From Aggregatibacter segnis ATCC 33393 (GTDB lineage Bacteria; Pseudomonadota; Gammaproteobacteria; Enterobacterales; Pasteurellaceae): a stretch of DNA of 64,000 bases. The position numbers and the translations under genes are program-made. A model generated the notes under the pieces. That model was not told the origin of the DNA. It saw only the letters and a program-made list of their open reading frames with translations, and ran no database searches. Positions 39,532 to 48,422 of the stretch are shown piece by piece (within the stretch, counting starts at the first letter, position 1; each line of letters starts with the position of its first letter). Location: assembly GCF_000185305.1 (NCBI RefSeq), contig NZ_GL622200.1, positions 1,855,336 to 1,919,335 of the forward strand. The letters run 5' to 3'.

Positions 39532-40299
39532 ATGTTAGAAGTGAACAATATTCATAAAACATTTAATGGCAATTCGGTGCTCAAAGGGATCGATTTTCAC
39601 ATTGAAAAAGGCGAAGTCGTGGCGATTCTCGGTCCTTCCGGCTCGGGTAAAACCACCTTTTTGCGCTGTTTAAACCTATTGGAACGCGCTGAACAAGGCA
39701 CGTTGCATTTTACCGATGGCAGCCTTTTCTTAGATTTTGCTAAGAAAATCAGCAAAGCGGACGAACTCAAATTACGTCGTCGCTCTTCCATGGTGTTTCA
39801 GCAATACAATTTGTTCCCTCATCGCACCGCACTTGAAAATGTGATGGAAGGGATGGTCGTAGTGCAAAAGAAAAGCAAAGTAGAAGCAGAACAACGTGCC
39901 GTGGAATTGCTCACCAAAGTGGGCTTAAAAGACAAAATGCACTTATATCCATCGCAACTTTCCGGTGGTCAGCAACAACGGGTGGGCATTGCCCGTGCGT
40001 TAGCGGTTCAACCGGATATTATTTTGCTAGATGAACCCACCTCGGCGTTGGATCCGGAATTAGTGGGCGAAGTGCTACAAACGTTAAAGTTACTGGCACA
40101 AGAAGGCTGGACGATGATTATCGTGACCCATGAAATGCAATTCGCCCGTGATGTGGCAGATCGTGTGATTTTGATGGCTGACGGGAATGTGGTGGAACAA
40201 AACAGCGCTCGCGAATTTTTTGAAAATCCACAACATGAACGCACTAAGCAATTCTTGCTGCAGGCAAAAATTCCCGTTTGCGTGGAATATGAAATTTAG
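39532..40299 (+). CDS. amino-acid (probably cystine) ABC transporter, ATP-binding protein
   Basis: This is the ATPase subunit of 255 residues. Walker A is GPSGSGKTT near residue 34, the Q-loop VFQQYNLFPHRTALENV, signature LSGGQQQRVGIARAL, Walker B IILLDEPTSALDPE and the H-loop IIVTHEMQFA, all intact. It starts nine bases after the permease stop codon with AAGGAAATCAC as ribosome site. Its 3' end meets tusB only ten bases away, with no terminator visible between the convergent genes. An uptake signal lies within. Confidence 0.95.
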   Translation: MLEVNNIHKTFNGNSVLKGIDFHIEKGEVVAILGPSGSGKTTFLRCLNLLERAEQGTLHFTDGSLFLDFAKKISKADELKLRRRSSMVFQQYNLFPHRTALENVMEGMVVVQKKSKVEAEQRAVELLTKVGLKDKMHLYPSQLSGGQQQRVGIARALAVQPDIILLDEPTSALDPELVGEVLQTLKLLAQEGWTMIIVTHEMQFARDVADRVILMADGNVVEQNSAREFFENPQHERTKQFLLQAKIPVCVEYEI

Positions 40300-40309
40300 C
40301 CTGTTCTTT

Positions 40310-40597
40310 TTATAGGGCAATTTGTGGGAAATACTGTTCGCTGAGCGCAACAAAATCTGCTAACGAAATAGACCGCACTTTTGCATCATTTGGCAGAAGT
40401 GCGGTTAAATTTCTCGCCAAAATATCGTTCTCTAAGGCAAAACAGGAGGCATGACAACGCGCCAACACATCCGCCTGTTTTAACGCCAATAACACGCCAT
40501 CTTGCCATAACACCACCGCATCCTGCGCCGTGGCATTCAGCAAATAATGTTCCAGTTCTGTTTGTGAATAATGGGCTTGAGAAAAAGTATAAAGCAT
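40310..40597 (-). CDS. tusB: sulfur relay protein TusB (DsrH family)
   Basis: TusB is a subunit of the TusBCD complex, which relays persulfide sulfur from TusA to TusE for 2-thiouridine at the wobble base of tRNA. The chosen ATG (40597) gives 95 residues, the E. coli length. MLYTFSQAHYSQTELEHYL at the start and DAVVLWQDGVLLAL are family features. It follows tusC closely, and no ribosome site is visible, so it is probably translated by coupling. Two uptake signals in opposite orientations lie inside the gene. Confidence 0.88.
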   Translation of the reverse strand: MLYTFSQAHYSQTELEHYLLNATAQDAVVLWQDGVLLALKQADVLARCHASCFALENDILARNLTALLPNDAKVRSISLADFVALSEQYFPQIAL

Positions 40598-40599
40598 AA

Positions 40600-40962
40600 T
40601 CAAAAAGTCAAAATTTTTTCACTTTGTTGCAGGATTTGTAACAACTGTTGACGCGGTAGTACATCACAATCCAAGACGAAATCCGACGATGTCAGCTGAA
40701 ATTGTTGCAGTGAATCGGCACACACATAGCGCTGTTCAATATCGTATAAATCCAATAATTTCAACGCACTTGCCGTGTCTTTTTGCAAGACGACTTCCGC
40801 TTGTTGCTGTTTTTGCAAGTTCAACACACCGTCATCTAGGAAAAACACCGCAATGTCTTCTTCGGCACAAAATGCCGTCGCGGCAAGCAGCGCATCTAAT
40901 CCTTCCCGTGTATTGGCCGTGCCGTAAGGGGCATGACGAAAAATAAAGGCAAGTTTACTCAT
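40600..40962 (-). CDS. tusC: sulfur relay protein TusC (DsrF family)
   Basis: TusC is the middle subunit of the TusBCD heterohexamer. The 120-residue product has the DsrEF fold pattern KLAFIFRHAPYGTANTREGLDALLAATAF and VFFLDDGVLNL, matching E. coli TusC (119). Its start codon overlaps the tusD stop codon (ATGA). No catalytic cysteine is expected in this subunit. Confidence 0.92.
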   Translation of the reverse strand: MSKLAFIFRHAPYGTANTREGLDALLAATAFCAEEDIAVFFLDDGVLNLQKQQQAEVVLQKDTASALKLLDLYDIEQRYVCADSLQQFQLTSSDFVLDCDVLPRQQLLQILQQSEKILTF

Positions 40963-41336
40963 ACGGTTATCACTCGATCAGCTTGAAGCAAGGCTTGGCT
41001 AAATTCACCTAAGCCGGCAAGTTGAAAAACGTCCGCCAAACTGACCGCACTTTTATCCGCCGCCGACTCGCTGTCCACCACGCCACGGCGTTGCGCTGCG
41101 GCAACACATAAATGCAACGGCACATTAAATTGGCGAGAAAAGGCTTGCCATGCTTTGACTAAATGAAATTCATCATTGGCGGGATACACCAAGGCGTTGC
41201 CATTGCTAACACCGTCTTGATAGAAAAAGATTTGGCGGATGTGATGTTTGTGAACCAACTCTTGTGCTAACTGATACGCAAGAAAAGCGCCTTGGCTCCC
41301 ATAAACCGATTGTTTAACCACCAATACATAATCCAT
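40959..41336 (-). CDS. tusD: sulfurtransferase TusD (DsrE family)
   Basis: TusD carries the persulfide of the TusBCD complex. The 125 residues include the active cysteine at 77 in LHLCVAAAQRRGVVD and the early GSQGAFLAYQLAQELV with FFYQDGV. It starts two bases after the yheO stop codon, so yheO-tusD-tusC-tusB form one unit as in E. coli. TusA and TusE are not in the window. An uptake signal is within the gene. Confidence 0.94.
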   Translation of the reverse strand: MDYVLVVKQSVYGSQGAFLAYQLAQELVHKHHIRQIFFYQDGVSNGNALVYPANDEFHLVKAWQAFSRQFNVPLHLCVAAAQRRGVVDSESAADKSAVSLADVFQLAGLGEFSQALLQADRVITV

Positions 41337-41338
41337 GA

Positions 41339-42007
41339 TTACTCGTCCTGATCCTGTTTAATTTGGCGAATGTATAAATACACGGTATGGCGGGAAATAT
41401 TGAGGCGTTCCGCCACCAAATTGATCGCATCTTTAATGTCGAAAATCCCTTTCTCATACAACGAAATCACGATTTGGCGGTTTTTATTATTATTTGCCAC
41501 CATACGGTCGGAAGTCACTTCCTCAATGGTTTTTTCCACGGTTTGAACCACCAATTCCTCCACCGAACTGGCAAAGTTCACCGCAGAGGTTTCACTGTGA
41601 TCCGATGCCGGAATAAAGTTTTGTAGGAATTGCGACATAGGGACATCTAAATTAATGTTGATGCAAAGCAGGCCAATGATACGTTTTGCGCTGTTACGAA
41701 TCGCGATAGTCACTGACTTCATCAAGCCACTGCTTTTCTTGGCGCGGGTAAAATACGGTTTGCTGACGCTTTCCGATTTCATATTGTGCAATGAACGCAA
41801 CGCAAGATCCGTCATAGGCGAGCCCACTTGGCGGTTGGTGTTATGTCCGTTAGCGATGTAAATGGCGGAGTGTTCTAAATCCTCAAAAGAATGTAGAACG
41901 ATTTCACAATGTTGCCCGATGAGCGCACTGACACCGTCAACCACGGCAATATAGGAATTTAAAATTGTGCGATCTTCGTCGGTAAAAGGGCGTTTATCTG
42001 TGAGCAT
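41339..42007 (-). CDS. yheO: YheO-like PAS/HTH transcriptional regulator
   Basis: This 222-residue cytoplasmic protein matches E. coli YheO. It has an N-terminal PAS-like ligand domain (about residues 5-120, including EIVLHSFEDLEHSAIYIANG and IIGLLCININLD) and a C-terminal helix-turn-helix (DAINLVAERLNISRHTVYLY, about 195-214). The target and ligand are unknown. It is linked to the tus genes in the same order as E. coli. The length is slightly below E. coli YheO (240). Confidence 0.88.
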   Translation of the reverse strand: MLTDKRPFTDEDRTILNSYIAVVDGVSALIGQHCEIVLHSFEDLEHSAIYIANGHNTNRQVGSPMTDLALRSLHNMKSESVSKPYFTRAKKSSGLMKSVTIAIRNSAKRIIGLLCININLDVPMSQFLQNFIPASDHSETSAVNFASSVEELVVQTVEKTIEEVTSDRMVANNNKNRQIVISLYEKGIFDIKDAINLVAERLNISRHTVYLYIRQIKQDQDE

Positions 42008-42035
42008 GAAAGAGCGTGTTGGTATTTATTCAAAC

Positions 42036-42081
42036 AAATGACCGCACTTATCAGTTCAACACCGAAAAGTGCGGTCGTTTT
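42036..42081 (-). terminator. inverted uptake-signal hairpin between fkpA and yheO
   Basis: GACCGCACTT and AAGTGCGGTC face each other across about 15 bases. The strongest T-tract lies on the plus side (CGTTTTTTT). On the minus strand only TCATTTGTTTG follows, so it may be a weak terminator of fkpA. Confidence 0.5.
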
Positions 42082-42086
42082 TTTCG

Positions 42087-42815
42087 TTATTTTTTCGCAG
42101 GAATCACATCTAAGACTTCGACGTCAAAATAAAGTGTTGAGTTTGGCGGAATGCTCGCACCGGCACCGTCTTTGCCATAAGCCAAATCCGGTGGTAACAC
42201 CAATTCGATTTTGCCACCTTTTTTCACTAATTGCAGACCTTCAGTCCAACCTTTAATTACTTGATTTAACGGGAATTCTGCTGGGGTACCGCGTTGTACG
42301 GAGCTATCAAACACCGTTCCGTCAGGTAATTTGCCGGTATAGTGTACTTTTACGACATCTGTCGCGTTGATCGCATTACCGGAGCCGGCTTTTTCGACAC
42401 GATATAACAAACCGGAAGCCGTTTTCTTCACGCCATCTTTTTTAGCAAATTCCGCGGCAAATTTATTGCCTTCCTCTTCGGCTTTCTGTGCCACGGCAGC
42501 GGCACGTTTTTCACTCTCTGCTTTTAATTTAGCATCAATGCCTTGCAAAGCAGTCGCGATGTCTTTGTTGTCTTCCAACTTAACTTTGCCGTTTAATACA
42601 TCGGCAATCCCGGCCACCACTTTTGCGTTGTCATAGTCGATAACGCCTTTTTGGGCATTGATAAGGCCTTGTAAATCAGTACCAAATAACACACCAACGG
42701 CATAAGAAGATTCTTCTTTGAATTTAGCATCGTTTTGCTCTGCTGCTAAAACGTTGCCGGAAATGACCGCACTTAACATGAGCGCTAAAGCGGAGACTTT
42801 TTGAATTTTTAACAT
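42087..42815 (-). CDS. fkpA: periplasmic FKBP-type peptidyl-prolyl isomerase FkpA
   Basis: FkpA is a periplasmic chaperone and prolyl isomerase. The product from the ATG at 42815 is 242 residues. It has a signal peptide (cleavage near VLAAE), a helical dimerisation domain with charged heptads (about 28-120) and an FKBP domain (VVKVHYTGKLPDGTVFDSS, then FPLNQVIKGWTEGLQL and AYGKDGAG). The ATG has AAAGGA nine bases upstream. A TTG three codons earlier is also open. An uptake signal encodes LSAV inside the signal peptide. It is divergent from slyX, as in E. coli. Confidence 0.96.
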   Translation of the reverse strand: MLKIQKVSALALMLSAVISGNVLAAEQNDAKFKEESSYAVGVLFGTDLQGLINAQKGVIDYDNAKVVAGIADVLNGKVKLEDNKDIATALQGIDAKLKAESEKRAAAVAQKAEEEGNKFAAEFAKKDGVKKTASGLLYRVEKAGSGNAINATDVVKVHYTGKLPDGTVFDSSVQRGTPAEFPLNQVIKGWTEGLQLVKKGGKIELVLPPDLAYGKDGAGASIPPNSTLYFDVEVLDVIPAKK

Positions 42816-42904
42816 TGTGTTCAATCCTTTATAATAAGTGACAGATGCGCAGGATAGGGTAAAACGGATTCAACAAATTCACAACATTTATTTAGGAAAT
42901 TATT

Positions 42905-43126
42905 ATGTCGATACAACAACATTTAGAACAGCGAATTGCCGAGCTGGAAATGAAAGTCACCTTTCAGGAAACGGTGATTGAAGAATTGAATCAAGCGTTA
43001 ATCGAGCAGCAATTTATTTTAGACAAAATGCAACTCCAGCTCCGTTATGTGGTGAACAAAATGAAAGACATGCAGCCTTCCAATATCGCCAGCCAAGCGG
43101 AAGAAACCCCGCCACCGCATTATTAA
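42905..43126 (+). CDS. slyX: SlyX family coiled-coil protein
   Basis: SlyX is a small cytoplasmic protein of unknown function. The 73 residues form one long predicted coiled coil ([20 protein letters not shown] then [20 protein letters not shown]) and end with the family tail PPPHY. It is divergent from fkpA, the usual neighbour. An AGGAAATTATT ribosome site precedes the ATG and a terminator follows. Confidence 0.93.
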   Translation: MSIQQHLEQRIAELEMKVTFQETVIEELNQALIEQQFILDKMQLQLRYVVNKMKDMQPSNIASQAEETPPPHY

Positions 43127-43135
43127 CTAAAAAAC

Positions 43136-43166
43136 AAAAAGGACGTCAACATGACGCCCTTTTTTA
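43136..43166. terminator. terminator between slyX and pgdX
   Basis: AAAAAGG-CGTCA and TGACG-CCCTTTTTT pair (with one bulge) around a short loop. The T-tract on the plus strand is good, and the A-tract on the other side may let it stop pgdX transcripts as well. Confidence 0.75.
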
Positions 43167-43183
43167 TTCAGTCTATACGCTGA

Positions 43184-43912
43184 TTATTTCGCGAAATACG
43201 CTTCTAAATCATCGCTACCACCGATGTGTTTACCACCGATGAAGACTTGTGGCACAGTCGCACGACCGGAAACCGCACGCACGCTCACGATAGTTGCATC
43301 ATGACCTAATACGATTTCTTCAAAGCTTAAGCCTTTGTCATGTAACATTTGTTTTGCTTTTGCACAGTATGGGCAACCAGGTTTAGTAAAGATCGCGATG
43401 GATTCTTGAACTTGGTGTTGTGGTGCAAGGTATTTCAACATGGTATCAGCATCGGACACTTTGAACGGGTCGCCCGGCTCATTTGGTTCAACGAACATTT
43501 TTTCTACTACGCCGTTTTTCACGAGCATAGAATAACGCCATGAACGTTTACCGAAACCTAAATCTTCTTTACCTACCAACATACCCATGCCTTCGGTAAA
43601 TTCACCATTACCGTCCGGAACGAAAGTGATGTTGTCGGCTTTTTCGTCTTCTTTCCATGCGTTCATAACGAAAGTATCGTTCACAGAAACCACGAGAATG
43701 TCATCAACGCCGTATTTTTTGAATACTGGTGCTAATTCGTTGTAACGTGGTAAGTGGGAAGAAGAACAAGTTGGGGTAAATGCACCCGGTAGAGAGAAAA
43801 CGATAACAGTTTTGTTATCAAATAATTCGGATGAAGTTACATCAACCCATTGGTCGCCTTGGCGAGTGCGGAATGTCACTTGAGGAACTTTTTTACCTTC
43901 CATATTGGACAT
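43184..43912 (-). CDS. pgdX: hybrid peroxiredoxin-glutaredoxin (PGdx)
   Basis: This fusion enzyme reduces hydrogen peroxide and alkyl hydroperoxides with glutathione. The 242 residues are a peroxiredoxin-5 domain (1-165, peroxidatic cysteine C49 in [11 protein letters not shown]) joined to a glutaredoxin (170-242, C180-P-Y-C183, then [14 protein letters not shown]). Both active sites are intact and match the H. influenzae enzyme. It is divergent from oxyR, the peroxide sensor that probably controls it. An AGGAGA ribosome site lies seven bases before the ATG. Confidence 0.96.
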   Translation of the reverse strand: MSNMEGKKVPQVTFRTRQGDQWVDVTSSELFDNKTVIVFSLPGAFTPTCSSSHLPRYNELAPVFKKYGVDDILVVSVNDTFVMNAWKEDEKADNITFVPDGNGEFTEGMGMLVGKEDLGFGKRSWRYSMLVKNGVVEKMFVEPNEPGDPFKVSDADTMLKYLAPQHQVQESIAIFTKPGCPYCAKAKQMLHDKGLSFEEIVLGHDATIVSVRAVSGRATVPQVFIGGKHIGGSDDLEAYFAK

Positions 43913-43992
43913 GATTTTTCTCCTATTAATGATGTGGAACGGATTAGAAACTGCTGTACAAAACCTAAACAGATTCTAAATGACGATGAATT

Positions 43993-44033
43993 ATAGGTAA
44001 AATTATGATATAGTCACAATCAATTAATTCTAT
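43993..44033. promoter_or_regulatory. possible OxyR-binding region
   Basis: The AT-rich gap between pgdX and oxyR has ATAG (43993-43996, 44010-44013) and CTAT (44030-44033) tetramers, the half-site core of the OxyR consensus. The spacing is not the textbook four-fold repeat, so this is suggestive only. Confidence 0.3.
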
Positions 44034-44066
44034 CCTTTTAATTGTTACTTTCTATAATGAGGACCT

Positions 44067-44963
44067 ATGAATATTCGCGATTTAGAATACCTTGTTGCTC
44101 TTGCTGAATACAAGCACTTTCGTCGTGCGGCAGATTCTTGTCATGTCAGTCAACCTACCTTAAGCGGTCAAATTCGTAAATTAGAAGACGAGCTCGGCAT
44201 TATTTTATTGGAACGTACCAGCCGTAAAGTTTTATTCACTCAATCAGGTTTATTGTTGGTTGAACAAGCCAAAACTATCCTACGCGAAGTGAAATTATTA
44301 AAAGAAATGGCAAGCAACCAAGGCAAAGAAATGACCGGTCCATTGCACGTTGGCGTCATTCCAACCATCGGGCCTTATTTAATGCCGCACATTGTTCCGG
44401 CGCTACAACAGGCTTTCCCTGAACTCGAGTTATTCTTGTACGAAGCACAAACCCATCAATTATTGGAACAATTAGAAACCGGCCGACTCGATTGCGCTAT
44501 TGTTGCCTCTGTGCGTGAAACCGAACCGTTCATCGAAGTGCCGCTATTTAACGAAAAAATGCTACTGGCCGTTTCCGAAACCCATCCTTGGGCGAAGGAA
44601 GAGACCATTCCAATGAGCATGCTAAAAGATCGTGAAATGTTAATGTTAGATGATGGACACTGTTTGCGGAATCAAGCTCTTGGCTATTGTTTCACTGCCG
44701 GTGCAAAAGAAAATTCACATTACCAAGCAACCAGTTTGGAAACCTTGCGTAACATGGTGGCGGCCAATGCCGGCATGACTTTAATGCCGCAACTTGCGGT
44801 TCTTAGTGAGGGCGCTCGTGGCGGCGTGAAATACCTGCCATGCCACACACCACAGCCGGCGCGTGATGTCATTTTAGTTTACCGTCCGGGTTCCCCATTG
44901 CGTGTACGTTATGAACGCATTGCCGAAGCGGTTTCTAAATCAATTAAACCGCTTTTAGATTAA
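44067..44963 (+). CDS. oxyR: peroxide-sensing LysR-type regulator OxyR
   Basis: OxyR activates peroxide-defence genes when its two cysteines form a disulfide. The 298 residues start MNIRDLEYLVALAEYKHFRR with a LysR helix-turn-helix (SCHVSQPTLSGQIRKLEDEL, about 24-43). The redox cysteines appear in LLDDGHCLRNQALGYCF (about 200-208), so the switch is intact. E. coli OxyR is 305. fabR follows 11 bases after the stop codon, as in E. coli, and pgdX is divergent. Confidence 0.97.
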   Translation: MNIRDLEYLVALAEYKHFRRAADSCHVSQPTLSGQIRKLEDELGIILLERTSRKVLFTQSGLLLVEQAKTILREVKLLKEMASNQGKEMTGPLHVGVIPTIGPYLMPHIVPALQQAFPELELFLYEAQTHQLLEQLETGRLDCAIVASVRETEPFIEVPLFNEKMLLAVSETHPWAKEETIPMSMLKDREMLMLDDGHCLRNQALGYCFTAGAKENSHYQATSLETLRNMVAANAGMTLMPQLAVLSEGARGGVKYLPCHTPQPARDVILVYRPGSPLRVRYERIAEAVSKSIKPLLD

Positions 44964-44974
44964 TGGAGTAAAGC

Positions 44975-45595
44975 ATGGTCGGTATTCGCGCACAACAAAA
45001 AGAAAAAACCCGTCGAGCTCTCATTGATGCCGCGTTCAACCAGCTGACGGCGGAAAAAAGTTTTTCCAATTTAAGCCTACGGGAAGTGTCTCGCGAAGCC
45101 GGCATTGCACCGACCTCATTTTATCGACATTTTCGCGATATGAACGAATTAGGTCTCACCATGGTTGACGAAGCGGGGCTAACCCTACGTCAACTCATGA
45201 GACAGGCACGTAAACGCATCGCCAACGGCGGCAGCGTCATTGTGATTTCGGTGGAAACCTTCTTTGAATTCATTAATAACAGCCCAAACGTATTCCGCCT
45301 GTTATTGCGCGAAAGTTCCGGCACATCCCAATCCTTCCGTACCGCAGCCGCCCGTGAAATCAAACATTTCATTGATGAACTGGCAGAGTACATCGCTCAC
45401 AAAAACAACTATTCCCAATACATTGCCTACGTGCAGGCGGAAGGCATGGTAACCATTGTCTTTACTGCCGGCGCCAACGCCTTGGACATGAGTAAAACAG
45501 AACGGGAACAGTTAAAAGAGCGGTTGATTTTACAGCTCAGAATGTTAGCTAAAGGCACCAAACACGAAGCCAAAGACCGCCATGACATCGATTAA
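44975..45595 (+). CDS. fabR: unsaturated fatty acid biosynthesis repressor FabR
   Basis: FabR is a TetR-family repressor that senses the unsaturated/saturated acyl balance and controls fabB (and fabA). The 206 residues begin [20 protein letters not shown] and the helix-turn-helix is [21 protein letters not shown] (about 32-52), which matches E. coli FabR nearly exactly. It lies in an oxyR-fabR unit as in E. coli. Its 3' end overlaps the next gene by 14 bases. Confidence 0.95.
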   Translation: MVGIRAQQKEKTRRALIDAAFNQLTAEKSFSNLSLREVSREAGIAPTSFYRHFRDMNELGLTMVDEAGLTLRQLMRQARKRIANGGSVIVISVETFFEFINNSPNVFRLLLRESSGTSQSFRTAAAREIKHFIDELAEYIAHKNNYSQYIAYVQAEGMVTIVFTAGANALDMSKTEREQLKERLILQLRMLAKGTKHEAKDRHDID

Positions 45596-46091
45596 TATCA
45601 AAAAATTATTGAAAAATACGGTTTCTTTATTGCTCACTTTACTGATCATGAGCAGTATCTTGGATTTTATTCGCAAACCGACTGTACCGGATAATCTCAA
45701 CGCCACGGCGTTATACGATTTACAAGGCAACCCGTTTTTTCTGCCACAACTGGATCAAGACAAGCCTACGGTACTTTACTTTTGGGGAACCTGGTGTAGC
45801 TACTGTCGTTACACCTCATCAGCAATTAATGATCTGGCAAAAGAAGACTATCCTGTGGTTTCCGTTGCATTGCGTTCAGGTTCTGCACAAGATGTAGCGA
45901 ATTACCTGACGGAACATCAATATGGTTTCACCACGGTTAACGATCCTCAGGGTGAACTAGCAACGCAATGGCATGTGGGCGTTACTCCCTCCATTATCAT
46001 TTTACGTCACGGCAAAATGGATTTGGCGACAACCGGTTGGACAAGTTATTGGGGACTAAAAGTGCGGTTGTTTTTAGCGACGTTTTTATAA
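45582..46091 (+). CDS. membrane-anchored thioredoxin-like protein (protein disulfide oxidoreductase, ScsD/TlpA type)
   Basis: The 169 residues begin with a membrane anchor ([16 protein letters not shown], about 14-29) and continue as a periplasmic thioredoxin fold. The redox motif is WCSYC in [13 protein letters not shown] (near residue 72), and the cis-proline loop is [10 protein letters not shown]. It probably keeps periplasmic thiols reduced or helps cytochrome or disulfide handling, but the partner is unknown. It overlaps fabR by 14 bases, so it joins oxyR-fabR. The last codons include an uptake signal that encodes LKVRL. Confidence 0.85.
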   Translation: MTSINIKKLLKNTVSLLLTLLIMSSILDFIRKPTVPDNLNATALYDLQGNPFFLPQLDQDKPTVLYFWGTWCSYCRYTSSAINDLAKEDYPVVSVALRSGSAQDVANYLTEHQYGFTTVNDPQGELATQWHVGVTPSIIILRHGKMDLATTGWTSYWGLKVRLFLATFL

Positions 46092-46266
46092 GAAAAAACA
46101 CATTTAAAACCTATCACACAAAAACCAACATTTTTTGAATATTGGCTTTTCTAACAGCATCAATCGGCGAACAATCAAGCCTAACTTGATTGCGAATACT
46201 TTTACCTTGGTGAGCAAATCAATTACAATGAGCGACAACTTTCATATCTAGTAAGAGGACAGAACT

Positions 46267-47190
46267 ATGATTATCGTAACCGGTGGCGCAGGCTTTATTG
46301 GCAGCAATATCGTCAAAGCATTAAACGACATGGGTCGTAAAGACATTTTAGTGGTAGATAACTTAAAAGACGGCACAAAGTTCATTAATTTGGTGGATTT
46401 AGACATCGCTGATTATTGCGACAAAGAAGATTTCATCGCCTCCATTATCGCCGGCGATGATTTAGGCGACATCGATGCCGTTTTCCATGAAGGTGCATGT
46501 TCTGCCACCACAGAATGGGACGGCAAATACATCATGCATAACAACTACGAATATTCCAAAGAGTTGTTGCATTACTGCTTAGATCGCCAAATTCCATTCC
46601 TCTACGCGTCCAGTGCCGCCACTTACGGCGACAAAACCGAATTCCGCGAAGAACGCGAATTTGAAGGCCCATTGAATGTGTACGGCTATTCCAAATTCTT
46701 ATTTGACCAATATGTGCGCGCGATTTTACCTGAAGCGCAATCACCGGTGTGCGGCTTCCGTTATTTCAACGTGTACGGCCCACGTGAAGGCCACAAAGGC
46801 TCTATGGCAAGTGTCGCGTTCCACTTAAATAATCAAATTCTCAAAGGTGAAAATCCGAAACTCTTCGCCGGTAGCGAACACTTCCGCCGTGATTTCGTGT
46901 ATGTGGGCGATGTCGCCGCAGTGAATATTTGGTGCTGGCAAAACGGCATTTCCGGTATTTTCAACTGTGGCTCCGGTAACGCAGAATCTTTTGCTGAAGT
47001 AGCAAAAGCGGTGATTAAATTCCACGGAAAAGGCGAAGTGGAAACCATTCCATTCCCGGAACATTTAAAATCCCGCTACCAAGAATACACGCAAGCGGAT
47101 TTAACCAAACTCCGTGCTACCGGCTACGATAAACCGTTTAAAACCGTGGCAGAAGGCGTAGCGGAATATATGGCGTGGTTGAATAAATAA
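46267..47190 (+). CDS. hldD: ADP-L-glycero-D-manno-heptose-6-epimerase
   Basis: HldD (RfaD) makes the ADP-heptose used for the LPS inner core. The 307 residues form an extended short-chain dehydrogenase with NAD(P) loop [17 protein letters not shown] (4-20), active tyrosine in [12 protein letters not shown] (with Lys) and the heptose site [17 protein letters not shown]. Length fits E. coli (310). The next gene waaF uses its product. An AAGAGGACAG ribosome site precedes. A possible promoter (TTTACC, 17 bases, TACAAT near 46232) lies in the gap. Confidence 0.97.
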   Translation: MIIVTGGAGFIGSNIVKALNDMGRKDILVVDNLKDGTKFINLVDLDIADYCDKEDFIASIIAGDDLGDIDAVFHEGACSATTEWDGKYIMHNNYEYSKELLHYCLDRQIPFLYASSAATYGDKTEFREEREFEGPLNVYGYSKFLFDQYVRAILPEAQSPVCGFRYFNVYGPREGHKGSMASVAFHLNNQILKGENPKLFAGSEHFRRDFVYVGDVAAVNIWCWQNGISGIFNCGSGNAESFAEVAKAVIKFHGKGEVETIPFPEHLKSRYQEYTQADLTKLRATGYDKPFKTVAEGVAEYMAWLNK

Positions 47191-47217
47191 TTACACCTCT
47201 CCATTCAAAACAAAAAG

Positions 47218-47259
47218 AAAGTGCGGTTAAAATTCATTATGTTTTTTAACCGCACTTTT
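47218..47259 (+). terminator. inverted uptake-signal hairpin between hldD and waaF
   Basis: AAAGTGCGGTTAAAA and TTTTTTAACCGCACTTTT pair. The stem ends about 15 bases before the waaF start, so it could both stop hldD transcripts and affect the waaF ribosome site. Confidence 0.65.
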
Positions 47260-47274
47260 AGCATAAGGCAAAAC

Positions 47275-48318
47275 ATGAATATCCTAATTATCGGCCCCTC
47301 TTGGGTCGGCGATATGATGATGTCGCACAGCTTATATCAACAACTTAAACTGCAATATCCAACTTGCCTAATTGATGTGATGGCGCCGAACTGGTGTAAG
47401 CCGTTGCTGGCACGCATGCCAGAAGTGCGTAACGCCATTGAAATGCCGCTCGGACACGGCAAATTTGCGCTATGTGAACGTTATCGTTTAGGCAAAGCGT
47501 TACGTCATCAGTATGACATGGCGATTGTTTTGCCGAACTCTTTAAAATCCGCGTTTATCCCTTTATTTGCGAAAATTGCCGTGCGTCGTGGTTGGAAAGG
47601 GGAAAGTCGTTATTTTCTGCTCAATGACTTACGTAACAACAAACGGGATTACCCAATGATGGTGCAGCGTTATGTGGCATTGGCGTTTGAAAAAAATGCG
47701 GTGCCGAAAGCGGCAGATATTCCTGTCTTAAAACCTTACTTAACCGTTGAGCCAACACAACAGGCAGAAACCTTAAAAACATTTGAAAACCAGACCGCAC
47801 TTTTAGGCAATCGCCCGATTATTGGTTTTTGTCCGGGGGCCGAATTTGGCCCGGCAAAACGTTGGCCGCATTATCATTACGCGAAATTAGCGGAAATGCT
47901 GATTGAAAAAGGCTATGCCGTGGAATTGTTTGGCTCCCCGAAAGACGTAGAAGCCGGCGAACAAATTCGCAATGCATTGCCTGCCGAGTTGCAACCGTTT
48001 TGTTTAAATTTAGCGGGACAAACTAATCTGAATCAGGCTGTGGATTTAATTGCTCACTGCACGGCGATCGTGAGTAACGACAGTGGTTTAATGCACATCG
48101 CGGCAGCTACAGATCGCCCATTGGTGGCGCTTTACGGCCCAACCAGCCCAACGTATACGCCACCACTGTCAGATAAAGCGGAAATCATCCGTTTAATTGA
48201 AGGCGATTTGATTAAAGTGCGTAAAAGCACCGACAGCGCGGAAGGATATCATCAAAGTTTGATCGATATTACACCACAAAGCGTATTTGAAAAACTCACC
48301 GCATTACTGAATAAATAG
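47275..48318 (+). CDS. waaF: ADP-heptose:LPS heptosyltransferase II
   Basis: WaaF adds the second heptose of the LPS inner core at the inner membrane. From the ATG at 47275 the product is 347 residues, beginning MNILIIGPSWVGDMMMSHSL. DVMAPNWCKPLLARMPEV and the GT9-family C-terminal block IVSNDSGLMHIAAATDRP are diagnostic. I reject the upstream open-frame extension because it runs through the hldD terminator. An AAGGCAAAAC ribosome site precedes. An uptake signal lies inside the gene. Confidence 0.95.
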   Translation: MNILIIGPSWVGDMMMSHSLYQQLKLQYPTCLIDVMAPNWCKPLLARMPEVRNAIEMPLGHGKFALCERYRLGKALRHQYDMAIVLPNSLKSAFIPLFAKIAVRRGWKGESRYFLLNDLRNNKRDYPMMVQRYVALAFEKNAVPKAADIPVLKPYLTVEPTQQAETLKTFENQTALLGNRPIIGFCPGAEFGPAKRWPHYHYAKLAEMLIEKGYAVELFGSPKDVEAGEQIRNALPAELQPFCLNLAGQTNLNQAVDLIAHCTAIVSNDSGLMHIAAATDRPLVALYGPTSPTYTPPLSDKAEIIRLIEGDLIKVRKSTDSAEGYHQSLIDITPQSVFEKLTALLNK

Positions 48319-48320
48319 TT

Positions 48321-48352
48321 AAATCACCGCCAAAGTGCGGTGATTTTTTTTT
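48321..48352 (+). terminator. rho-independent terminator of waaF
   Basis: AAATCACCGC and GCGGTGATTT pair around a six-base loop that contains part of an uptake signal, followed by a run of eight or more T. It lies right after the waaF stop codon. Confidence 0.9.
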
Positions 48353-48422
48353 GATAAATTCGTTGGGGGGCAAAAAATAAAAGATCTATACTACGGTTTT
48401 AATTTACTCTTTCGGAGTTGTT

